From the NCBI GenBank assembly GCA_017958465.1, contig JAGDCQ010000267.1:1-8276 (forward strand): 8,276 nucleotides of DNA, given 5' to 3'. Below the pieces are notes generated by a model, which was not told the origin of the DNA, ran no database searches, and was given only the letters and a program-made list of their open reading frames with translations. Below are positions 1 to 6,120 of the stretch, in pieces (positions within the stretch are counted from its first letter, which is position 1; each line of letters begins with the position of its first letter). The stretch comes from Lachnospiraceae bacterium (GTDB lineage: Bacteria > Bacillota > Clostridia > Lachnospirales > Lachnospiraceae). The translations under genes were made by a program, and so were the position numbers.

Positions 1-519
1 AAGATACGCGCGGTCGGGGTAAACCGTGAAGCCTGCAGCGCCCTTGGTGTGGAACATCTTCTCGGTCTCGCCGGTCCACACAGTGACCGAGCCGTCTTCA
101 TGCTTTTCAACCGTGTATTGCACGGGATCAAATGTCGAAGGCCTGTGGTGCTGCGGCCAGTTGAACTCAATGCCGCCGGAGATCCACGGCCCCGCAAGGC
201 CCACGAGCGCAGGCTTTACGACCTCGTTGTAGTAAACCGCGTCATAACCGTTGGTCTTGTCGTAAAGGCGCTGGATCCTGCCTCCGAGCTCCGGAAGGAT
301 CATCACGAGAATATAGTCATTCTCAAGGAAAACCGCCTTGTAGGGCTTGTCCTTCTTCTCATCGCTGATGCTCTCGCACACCGGGTGCGGGTACACGCGC
401 CCCGACGAACCCTGGTAAACGCGTTTCTCAAGAAACATCGGGTTTTTGTTGTATTCTCCTGTCTCGTATGTGGGGATGAGGACCGTCTCCTCGCGTACGA
501 TAACCTTTTTCTCGTCCAT
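1..519 (-). CDS. DUF5107 domain protein, N-terminal part (runs off the window)
   Basis: This is an open frame of 173 codons that starts at ATG 517-519 and is still open at base 1, so only the N-terminus is present. A GGAGG ribosome binding site at 526-530 lies seven bases before the ATG and fixes the start. The translation matches what I remember of the DUF5107 family. It has LPELGGRI at residues 75-82 (the 'P-E-L-G-G' strand typical of galactose-mutarotase-like beta-supersandwich folds), KPALVGLAGPWISGG at 102-116, then EFNWPQHHRP at 118-127, and YPDRAYL at the cut end. Family members are usually about 1000 residues with TPR repeats behind this domain and often sit beside carbohydrate-use genes; their biochemical activity is not settled to my knowledge. 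No signal peptide is visible, so it is probably cytoplasmic. The gene is divergent from an AraC-type regulator, which is its likely controller. The family call is fairly sure; substrate and reaction are unknown. Confidence 0.85.
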   Translation of the reverse strand, partial: MDEKKVIVREETVLIPTYETGEYNKNPMFLEKRVYQGSSGRVYPHPVCESISDEKKDKPYKAVFLENDYILVMILPELGGRIQRLYDKTNGYDAVYYNEVVKPALVGLAGPWISGGIEFNWPQHHRPSTFDPVQYTVEKHEDGSVTVWTGETEKMFHTKGAAGFTVYPDRAYL

Positions 520-591
520 CTTTTACCTCCCGAAAATATATGTTTTCTGCGCATAGATTATCATGTTTATTCCTGCTCTCTTACAGACCCG

Positions 592-616
592 CTTCGAGGC
601 CCGTTAAGCGTCGAAG
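592..616 (-). other. Inverted repeat in the DUF5107 leader
   Basis: CTTCGA (592-597) and TCGAAG (611-616) form a perfect six-base inverted repeat with a 13-base loop, inside the predicted leader of the DUF5107 transcript. A second pair, CGCTT (590-594) and AAGCG (606-610), uses part of the same bases, so the two stems cannot form together. There is no U-run, so this is not a terminator. Function is unknown. Confidence 0.3.
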
Positions 617-647
617 AAATAAAGACATAAGCTTTTATCTCAGTTCC

Positions 648-676
648 ATTATATAATGCCGGGGCGTATATTACAT
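648..676 (-). promoter_or_regulatory. Candidate promoter of the DUF5107 gene, weak -35
   Basis: Read on the minus strand, a perfect TATAAT lies at 648-653. The base run 17 bp upstream (671-676) reads ATGTAA, a poor -35 box. A perfect -10 with no usable -35 is the usual look of an activator-dependent promoter, which fits the AraC gene next door. Transcription would start near 641 and give a leader of about 120 nt before the ATG at 519. The -10 is part of the palindrome CATTATATAATG (647-658), so the plus strand carries TATAAT at 652-657 as well. Confidence 0.45.
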
Positions 677-680
677 CAGT

Positions 681-711
681 AAAAATTGCTTGAAAATATT
701 GAAATATTGCT
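681..711. promoter_or_regulatory. 21-bp-spaced direct repeats, candidate AraC-family operator
   Basis: AAAAATTGCT (681-690) and AAATATTGCT (702-711) match at 9 of 10 positions and start exactly 21 bp, two helical turns, apart. AraC-family proteins with two helix-turn-helix motifs typically bind tandem direct-repeat half-sites at about this spacing. Relative to the putative minus-strand start near 641 the pair covers roughly -40 to -70, directly upstream of the weak -35, which is the normal place for an AraC-type activator. A shorter exact tandem of AAATATTG (694-701, 702-709) overlaps it. Binding is inferred, not shown. Confidence 0.45.
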
Positions 712-724
712 CTATCATAAAAGC

Positions 725-1579
725 ATGAAACCATCATATCTTTTATTCAAAAAAACATCTGTATGGAACACGCTTGTTTCGCCTGTTCCCGCAACGTTGC
801 TGCCGCTCTGCCCTTCGGAAGCCGGGCATTTTTTTGCACTTCCGGGGTACAATGTTCAGCGCGCTTTTCACAATAGTTATTTATTGCTTTTTTCGATAAA
901 AGGCGCAGGCAGGCTGACCACCGCGCAAAACGAGTACACACTCTCTCCCGGCGAAGCCGCGGTGATAGACTGCCACAAACCGCACAGTTACGCAAACCTC
1001 TCCGGCGACTGGGAGTTCCTCTGGCTGCATTTTTCAGGCCCCCTTGCGGAAAGCTATGCGGAGAGCCTTAAGGCCATCGCTCCCGAAAAATGCACGGTTG
1101 CCGATGCCGGACACATCAAATCCACTTTCCTTGATGTCATAAACGCCCTGAACGCAGGCGATACCTACAACCTCCTAAAGATCAACCGGCTCATGTCCGA
1201 GCTCTTTTTCTGCCTGTTTGCAGACGCGTCCGGCCCTTCCTCGGTTTCCGGGACGGACGCCCTTATCAGGCACGCCACGGAATACATCGACGAAAACTAT
1301 GCCTCTGATATCAACGTTAAAGCGCTCTCAAAGCGTTTCGGGCTCTCGGAGTATCACTTCATCCGTACTTTTAAGCGGATAGCCGGCGTTCCGCCCCACA
1401 CATATCTCATAAACCGCCGTATAGCGGAAGCCAAGCGCATGCTGGCACTTTCCTCAGACACCGTGGCCGAGATAGCCGCAAAATGCGGGTTTTCCGACAG
1501 CGCAGCATTTATCGCGGGATTCAAAAACCGCACCGGCACAACGCCGATGCGGTATCGTAAGGACTTCAATAAACCCTGA
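725..1579 (+). CDS. AraC-family transcriptional regulator
   Basis: The gene encodes 284 residues, the usual length for an AraC regulator with an N-terminal sugar-sensing cupin. Residues about 35-110 look like the AraC_binding cupin: a GxGR-type strand at 60-63, LSPGEAAVID at 73-82, a His/Pro-rich HKPHSY at 84-89 and WLHFSG at 100-105. Residues about 180-284 form the DNA-binding domain, with one helix-turn-helix near 197-217 (VKALSKRFGLSEYHFIRTFK) and the second near 245-267 (VAEIAAKCGFSDSAAFIAGF), ending in the typical G-T-T-P-x-x-Y-R (271-278). I chose ATG 725; an in-frame TTG at 686 lies inside the putative operator repeats and is less likely. Neither has a clear ribosome binding site. It is transcribed away from the DUF5107 gene, so it probably activates that gene in response to a sugar; the ligand is unknown. 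Its 3' end lies 8 bp from the end of the convergent surface-protein gene, with no terminator hairpin between them. Confidence 0.92.
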   Translation: MKPSYLLFKKTSVWNTLVSPVPATLLPLCPSEAGHFFALPGYNVQRAFHNSYLLLFSIKGAGRLTTAQNEYTLSPGEAAVIDCHKPHSYANLSGDWEFLWLHFSGPLAESYAESLKAIAPEKCTVADAGHIKSTFLDVINALNAGDTYNLLKINRLMSELFFCLFADASGPSSVSGTDALIRHATEYIDENYASDINVKALSKRFGLSEYHFIRTFKRIAGVPPHTYLINRRIAEAKRMLALSSDTVAEIAAKCGFSDSAAFIAGFKNRTGTTPMRYRKDFNKP

Positions 1580-1587
1580 GCCTGTCT

Positions 1588-4500
1588 TTATTTGTTTTTC
1601 TTTGCGAGCGCAAGGACCGCAACACCGCCGGTAAGAACGTTCAGGCCGATGAGTATGTAGATCACCCACCAGGGAACACTGTTGCCGGTATTGTTGTTGC
1701 TGTTTTTGCTATTGTTGTTGCTGTTGTTCTGCGGCTGGACTTTTACGGTCTCTGTTCCGGTCTTAGTCTCAACCTTGATCTCTGCGCCGGAAAGCGGGAT
1801 AGTTTCTTCCTCGATCGTAACAAGCGCGCCTTCGCCGTAGGTTTCAACCTCATAGCTGCCCTTTTCGATCTCACGGCCGTTGATCGTAACTTTTGTGATG
1901 TCCGATCCCGATGTGTTAAAGTAGAAGGACTTGGCATCGCCCGAAGGTATCGTTACGTGGTTTTCAACAGGGATGCGTCCCGCGTTGATGACTTTTCCGT
2001 CGGAAAGCGTGATGATGAGGTTTCCGTCCGTGATCGTAACATTCGTTACACCAACGCCGTCAACTCCATCCTTGCCGTCTTTGCCGTCTGCTCCGTTCTT
2101 TCCGTCAATTCCGTCCTTACCGTTCAGGCCGTCTTTGCCGTCTGCGCCGTCCTTGCCGTTCAGGCCGTCTTTGCCATCCCTGCCGTCAGCACCGTTTCTT
2201 CCGGGTTCGCCTTTGTCACCCTTGTCACCTTTTTCGCCCTGGGCGCCGGTCTCACCTTTCTCGCCTTTTTCGCCTTGGGTGCCGGTCTCACCTTTATCGC
2301 CCTTTTCGCCTTGGGCTCCGGTCTCACATTTTTCGCCCTTCTCGCCTTGGGCTCCGGTTTCACCTTTCTCGCCCTTCTCGCCTTGGGCGCCGGTCTCGCC
2401 TTTTTCGCCCTTTTCACCGTCTTTACCGTTCATGACGGTGATGGTTTTCGAGCTTCCGTCGGAGTAGGTTATTTTATAGGTGTCTTCAAGGCCGTTGGTG
2501 CCGGTCTTTTCAAAACTTGTAATACCAACGCCGTTCTTAACGTACAGGTAGCTTACGGTGCCGTCCGTGTAGCTGATGGTGTAAGTGTCTGTAAGGCCGT
2601 TTGAGCCTGTAAATTCTATAGCATAGATCGCTTTTGTTTCAACATAAGCATAAACAGTCGACTTCGAAGCGGTCTCGGTCACAGTGGTCGAAGTACCGTT
2701 GCCCTTCGCGTTAACAGCGAACTGATATACCGACCTTCCGTCAATGGCATCAAACACATAGCGGTAAACGCGCTCGCCTTTTTCATTCGTGATCACGTAA
2801 GCGGCATCATTTGTACTTATCTCCTTAACAGGAACAGCACTGCCATTATCCTGATACTGGTACACAACAAAGCTTCCGGTAGGCCTCTCCGCAGTACCGC
2901 CGTCCTTCCAGGTCAGAACTACTACCATTTCGCCGTCTTCGTTTGTATCGAACTCAGCCTTCAGGTCTTCGACAGGCTTTGCGGGAGCCTTCTGCCTGTC
3001 TACCCTGTATCCGTAGAAAGGAACATCCGGTGCATCTTTTTCGTCAGTGAGTTTTCTGCCCCATGTACCGAAATCCCAGTAAAATTCGTAATCCCCGTCG
3101 TCTGTTGTTATGTTCTGAACCTCGCCGGCAACGGTCACTCCGCTGAATGTGGTTTTTGTAATTCCAAAAGTCCAGTTTACGTCCAGTTCTGCATAAGCGC
3201 CTACCCAGACTTCCAATGCTCCTCCGGTCGAACCGTCGCCTATACCGCCCTGTATCGTCAGGCCAAAGTGCATGCCGTGAGAGTGGCTGTATTCCTCTTC
3301 AAACTCGGTCTCAGACTCCCATTCGGATTCTGTCGTTGTATTGCTCTTATCAAGACGGTATGTGTCACGGGAGAGTTTTTTTCCGCCGCAATCATTCCAG
3401 TTGTTCCAGTACTGATAAGGGTCTCCCTCATGATCCAAAGGAAGGTCCAAAGGCTCGCCTGCCTCAACATCGTTGATCTTGCGCAGTTTTACACCATCCT
3501 TGATAGCGTTGTTATAAGTGTCAACAAAACCATTGTATTCGTCTATCGTAAGGGAGAACAGGGTCGGAGTGAGCGGAACAGACACTGTAAAACGCTCCGT
3601 CCACTGCTTTGTTGTCGGGTTCTGAATCAGATAATTGTAGATCATTACGGGTATTCTGGTTATGACTACAACGCTCTTATCTGATGCTTCTATAGTAGAG
3701 CTCTGGGATACTGTGTAAGAATCCGTGTAGTTCTTTGAGAAAGAATGTGTGGTGCCGACTTCAAATCCCACCTTAAAGTGTGTGATCTGGAATTCTGCTG
3801 CGACACCTACACCAAAACCGATCTCCCAGCCCTTGGAATGCGAGATTCCATAGCCATTGGTGAGGGTAAAGGATGTTGCACCCACATTGTCAAGTTCCTC
3901 ATAATAAGGCGCAGCCTGAAGAACCGCCAAAACCTCCGGATCGCTGTATGCATAGTATGTGCCTTCGAATTTAGCGAGCAAACCGTCATCATCAACGTCC
4001 ACAGTTACAGGAACCGCAACAGCTGACTGTCGGGTATTGCCGGTAAGTTTTGAAGATTTTTCGGCATCGGACCAGAAATTGTTGTCGGATCCATCGCGCA
4101 TATAGGTCTGTCCGTAGGTCTTTACGGTGCCATAATTAACGAGTTCGCCGTCTTTGTATTCATCCTCATATTCAACACCGCCGATGATATCGAGATAAGC
4201 GAAATTGTTCTTGTGGTCGCCGCTTTCCATGAACCACAGAGTATAAGCAAACTGCTCGCGTCCGGCATCGTTGTTGTCAAAGTTTCCAGCTGCAACACTT
4301 CCGACATACATTACTTCCGAACTGTTTGTTTGTGAGTTCATTACTGTGGTGAAGGTCTCTGTCATGATATTGGGAGTAAAAACATTCTGAGCCGTACCGC
4401 TTTCAAAGCTGTAAAGAACGCCGTCCACAAACACTATTTCAGCAGCCTTGTCACCGTTAACCTTGCCTGCTGCCAAAGAGATCTTCGGGAAAACGAATCT

Positions 4501-5895
4501 TTTATCGTTATAACCCGTATCTGTTTTTGTTCCGCCAAACTGCTTAATGTAGAAATCACTCATGCCCAGTGCGATGATATCGGACTTTTGGTATGAATTA
4601 CCGGAGTTGTGGCTTATCACTGATACTGCGTAGTTTTTCTGATCCCAGTCACAGACATTATATACTGTGTCCCATTTGCCGTTTATATAATCTACTTTCG
4701 GGTCCGACTTGTAGCCGCATGCTACGATCTCATCAGCTCCATCGCCGTCTGTATCAGCCGCCGTAACGGATGCGGCGTGCATTACTGTAAACAAATATGT
4801 TGTCCTTGAATCCTGCTGTCCGACTTTATCCTTCCTGTCAAACATCCATATAGGATCGCCGGGAGCCCAAGGCTTCTTGGGCTGACCGTTTTCGTCGGTT
4901 CCCGAAACTGCCTTGTATTCCACTATCTGTACATAAGATGCGAAATGCTTCATAGAATCGCCAAACTGGCCGTTCCAGCCGGCCTCCGCACTTGCAGACG
5001 CATTGTAAAAGCCCGCGGAGTATGCAAACTCATCAACACCGTCGCCGTCGAAATCGCCGGTAGTAAGGGATACGACAGGTTTCTTCTTCGTATCATCAGT
5101 CTTCTTCCAGTCTTTATAAACAAGGTAATCATCAAGATCTATTGCTTCTTTCACCACCAGATCATAGCCGGAGATCGAGATCTCGTATATCTTTGCGATT
5201 CTATCGCCTGCGGCATAGACAATGAGGGTATCCTTATTGTCATCATCATAATCGCCTGCGGTGATAGACAGGTAATTCTCGACTTCAAAAGGATGGGGAT
5301 TGCCATTGGACTCTATCCATGCTGCCGTTGTAAGTTCAGTTACATAAAAGGTCCCTTTCTTTAAATCCTTAACCTCAACAAAGAACGCCTTACGGATCGG
5401 ACTATAGCCGATAAATGCCACATGATCCTTGCGCCCCGACCCCGTGGGATCGTAGCCGATGCCCTGAACATAACGGAATTCCGAACCGTTACCAAGATCG
5501 CCCGTATCTAATGCCGAATACGAGGTATTCTTCAGGTTTGCACTCTTCATCCAGCTGCCTTTTTTGTCGACAGCTACTACCTGCGTACTGAAATTATCAA
5601 GTATCCAGGCATTGGCAGTTTTTTCATCTGCCCTGTAGATAAGCAGCTCGTTCTGCTCTGCCAGCAGGAACGGATCCTTATCGTCAGCACTTGTACCGTA
5701 CACATTCGTATTGTACTTATCGAAATCTGCAGGCTTCGTTTTATCAAGTTCCAGGATCGCCCGTCCGCTGCCGATAGTAGCAGCCTCAGTCGTCCCCTCT
5801 GCCAGGACCATGCACACATGCGTAGAGACCAGAACAGTCACTATCGCCATGCACAGAACCTTTTTCAACCCTCTTGCAAGTTTCTTTCCCTTCAT
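1588..5895 (-). CDS. Large multidomain surface protein: FG-GAP propeller, possible membrane-active segments, FnIII, collagen-like tract, C-terminal anchor
   Basis: A 1435-residue exported protein. ATG 5893-5895 follows AAGGAG (5902-5907) at good spacing. Residues 1-32 are a signal peptide (basic start, hydrophobic core, likely cut after V-L-A 30-32). Residues about 45-645 carry seven FG-GAP/VCBS-type blade signals: degenerate at 147-163, then acidic loops at 215-222, 281-289 (DFDGDGVDE), 381-389 (DTDGDGADE), 478-486 (degenerate), 538-548 and 633-638. This suggests an integrin-alpha-like, calcium-binding beta-propeller. Residues about 675-758 and 853-930 are glycine- and Ser/Thr-rich with alternating hydrophobic residues, reminiscent of aerolysin-like pore-forming proteins, but no family match is certain. 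Residues about 971-1078 look like fibronectin III. Two copies of a short GLxDTYxIxYxDG repeat follow (1091-1122, 1125-1157), then 41 G-X-Y triplets (1157-1279), an Ig/X2-like module (about 1308-1385), an Asn-rich linker (1388-1406) and a transmembrane segment ending KKNK (1407-1435). There is no LPXTG. The protein is probably membrane-anchored and reaches through the wall, for adhesion or toxin-like action; function is inference. No convincing promoter was found. Confidence 0.85.
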   Translation of the reverse strand: MKGKKLARGLKKVLCMAIVTVLVSTHVCMVLAEGTTEAATIGSGRAILELDKTKPADFDKYNTNVYGTSADDKDPFLLAEQNELLIYRADEKTANAWILDNFSTQVVAVDKKGSWMKSANLKNTSYSALDTGDLGNGSEFRYVQGIGYDPTGSGRKDHVAFIGYSPIRKAFFVEVKDLKKGTFYVTELTTAAWIESNGNPHPFEVENYLSITAGDYDDDNKDTLIVYAAGDRIAKIYEISISGYDLVVKEAIDLDDYLVYKDWKKTDDTKKKPVVSLTTGDFDGDGVDEFAYSAGFYNASASAEAGWNGQFGDSMKHFASYVQIVEYKAVSGTDENGQPKKPWAPGDPIWMFDRKDKVGQQDSRTTYLFTVMHAASVTAADTDGDGADEIVACGYKSDPKVDYINGKWDTVYNVCDWDQKNYAVSVISHNSGNSYQKSDIIALGMSDFYIKQFGGTKTDTGYNDKRFVFPKISLAAGKVNGDKAAEIVFVDGVLYSFESGTAQNVFTPNIMTETFTTVMNSQTNSSEVMYVGSVAAGNFDNNDAGREQFAYTLWFMESGDHKNNFAYLDIIGGVEYEDEYKDGELVNYGTVKTYGQTYMRDGSDNNFWSDAEKSSKLTGNTRQSAVAVPVTVDVDDDGLLAKFEGTYYAYSDPEVLAVLQAAPYYEELDNVGATSFTLTNGYGISHSKGWEIGFGVGVAAEFQITHFKVGFEVGTTHSFSKNYTDSYTVSQSSTIEASDKSVVVITRIPVMIYNYLIQNPTTKQWTERFTVSVPLTPTLFSLTIDEYNGFVDTYNNAIKDGVKLRKINDVEAGEPLDLPLDHEGDPYQYWNNWNDCGGKKLSRDTYRLDKSNTTTESEWESETEFEEEYSHSHGMHFGLTIQGGIGDGSTGGALEVWVGAYAELDVNWTFGITKTTFSGVTVAGEVQNITTDDGDYEFYWDFGTWGRKLTDEKDAPDVPFYGYRVDRQKAPAKPVEDLKAEFDTNEDGEMVVVLTWKDGGTAERPTGSFVVYQYQDNGSAVPVKEISTNDAAYVITNEKGERVYRYVFDAIDGRSVYQFAVNAKGNGTSTTVTETASKSTVYAYVETKAIYAIEFTGSNGLTDTYTISYTDGTVSYLYVKNGVGITSFEKTGTNGLEDTYKITYSDGSSKTITVMNGKDGEKGEKGETGAQGEKGEKGETGAQGEKGEKCETGAQGEKGDKGETGTQGEKGEKGETGAQGEKGDKGDKGEPGRNGADGRDGKDGLNGKDGADGKDGLNGKDGIDGKNGADGKDGKDGVDGVGVTNVTITDGNLIITLSDGKVINAGRIPVENHVTIPSGDAKSFYFNTSGSDITKVTINGREIEKGSYEVETYGEGALVTIEEETIPLSGAEIKVETKTGTETVKVQPQNNSNNNSKNSNNNTGNSVPWWVIYILIGLNVLTGGVAVLALAKKNK
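2059..2427 (-). repeat. Collagen-like G-X-Y tract (41 triplets)
   Basis: This segment of the surface-protein gene encodes residues 1157-1279 as 41 successive G-X-Y triplets, broken at one place by Cys for Gly (residue 1190). The first half is built of GEK, GDK, GET and GAQ; the second half of GKD, GLN, GAD and GID. Proline occurs once (GEP). Many lysine-glycine-acid junctions (K-G-E, K-G-D) are present; these are known to stabilise bacterial triple helices that lack hydroxyproline. The tract probably trimerises the protein or acts as a stalk. It is flanked by GLxDTYxIxYxDG repeats before it and a VTITDGNLIITLSDG strand pair after it, a common setting for Firmicute collagen-like tracts. Confidence 0.9.
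2239..2418 (-). repeat. Five tandem 36-bp repeats inside the collagen tract
   Basis: Five consecutive 36-bp units encode GEKGEKGETGAQ or close variants: 2383-2418, 2347-2382, 2311-2346, 2275-2310 and 2239-2274. Differences are few: Gly to Cys in unit 3, and E to D and A to T in unit 4. Several third-codon positions differ between units, so the array is not brand new. Because units are whole multiples of three bases, gain or loss would change stalk length without breaking the frame. Confidence 0.9.
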
Positions 5896-5913
5896 ATACG
5901 TCTCCTTAATCGC

Positions 5914-5930
5914 CCCGCGTCGCAGGCGGG
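5914..5930 (-). other. Small GC hairpin just upstream of the surface-protein ribosome binding site
   Basis: CCCGC (5914-5918) and GCGGG (5926-5930) form a five-base stem with a seven-base loop in the leader of the surface-protein gene, about seven bases before its AAGGAG. There is no U-run, so it is not a terminator. It could protect the mRNA 5' region or tune translation. It may also be chance in a GC-rich patch. Confidence 0.3.
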
Positions 5931-5990
5931 ATTATTTCGTTCATTTGTTAGTTGCAGGAGAAAGCAAAATTACTCAGGGTTTCAAAAAAG

Positions 5991-6028
5991 AAATCCGACC
6001 CAGAGAACCGTCCCCCGGGTCGGGATTT
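5991..6028. repeat. REP-like palindromic element with AGAGAACCGTCCCC loop
   Basis: AAATCCGACCC (5991-6001) pairs with GGGTCGGGATTT (6017-6028) through 11 base pairs with one bulged G, around a 15-base loop, AGAGAACCGTCCCCC (6002-6016). From memory, the core AGAACCGTCCCC (GGGGACGGTTCT on the other strand), held in a stem of variable sequence, recurs in many Clostridia and other Firmicutes as short REP-like palindromes between genes, often linked with IS200-like REP-associated tyrosine transposases. No transposase is present here. On the minus strand the stem is followed by TTTCTTTTTT, so it could also end leftward transcription. It ends 10 bp before the -35 box of the solute-binding protein gene. 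The hairpin is seen directly; the repeat-family assignment is from memory. Confidence 0.6.
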
Positions 6029-6038
6029 TGATAAATCG

Positions 6039-6067
6039 TTGAAACAGAAAGACAAAAGAGATATAAT
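6039..6067 (+). promoter_or_regulatory. Sigma-A-type promoter of the solute-binding lipoprotein gene
   Basis: TTGAAA (6039-6044) and TATAAT (6062-6067) are 17 bp apart, close to the ideal vegetative promoter. Transcription should start near 6074, giving a leader of about 47 nt ending in GGAGG (6111-6115) and the ATG at 6121. Confidence 0.8.
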
Positions 6068-6089
6068 ATGATCAGTGTATTAGGATCAT
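6068..6089. promoter_or_regulatory. Inverted repeat across the transcription start, candidate operator
   Basis: ATGATC (6068-6073) and GATCAT (6084-6089) are exact inverted copies separated by 10 bp. They begin directly after the -10 box and bracket the expected start site near 6074. A protein bound here would block the otherwise strong promoter. The binding factor is unknown, and a six-base arm can occur by chance. Confidence 0.35.
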
Positions 6090-6120
6090 CCGGGGTACAA
6101 CCCGTTTTCCGGAGGCAAAG

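Noticed and set aside
49..630. 193-codon plus-strand frame opposite the DUF5107 gene
   Set aside because: The minus strand gives a clear family match with an ideal ribosome binding site; the plus-strand product resembles nothing and runs through the regulatory region.
686..724. TTG start for the AraC regulator at 686
   Set aside because: It would place coding sequence over the direct repeats and has no ribosome binding site. ATG 725 gives a normal-length family member.
2059..2427. CRISPR array suggested by regular repeats
   Set aside because: Repeats are contiguous 36-bp coding units without unique spacers and encode G-X-Y triplets in frame.
1931..2604. Two long plus-strand open frames (1931-2467 and 1957-2604) opposite the collagen tract
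   Set aside because: The 36-bp repeats lack stop codons in other frames, so long shadow frames are expected. The products are low-complexity Ser-Pro or Phe-Ala-Leu repeats, and I saw no promoter or ribosome binding site for them.
5896..5990. Promoter for the surface-protein gene
   Set aside because: AT-rich stretches resemble -10 boxes (AATAAT, TAACAA) but none has a matching -35 at 16-18 bp, so I do not call one.
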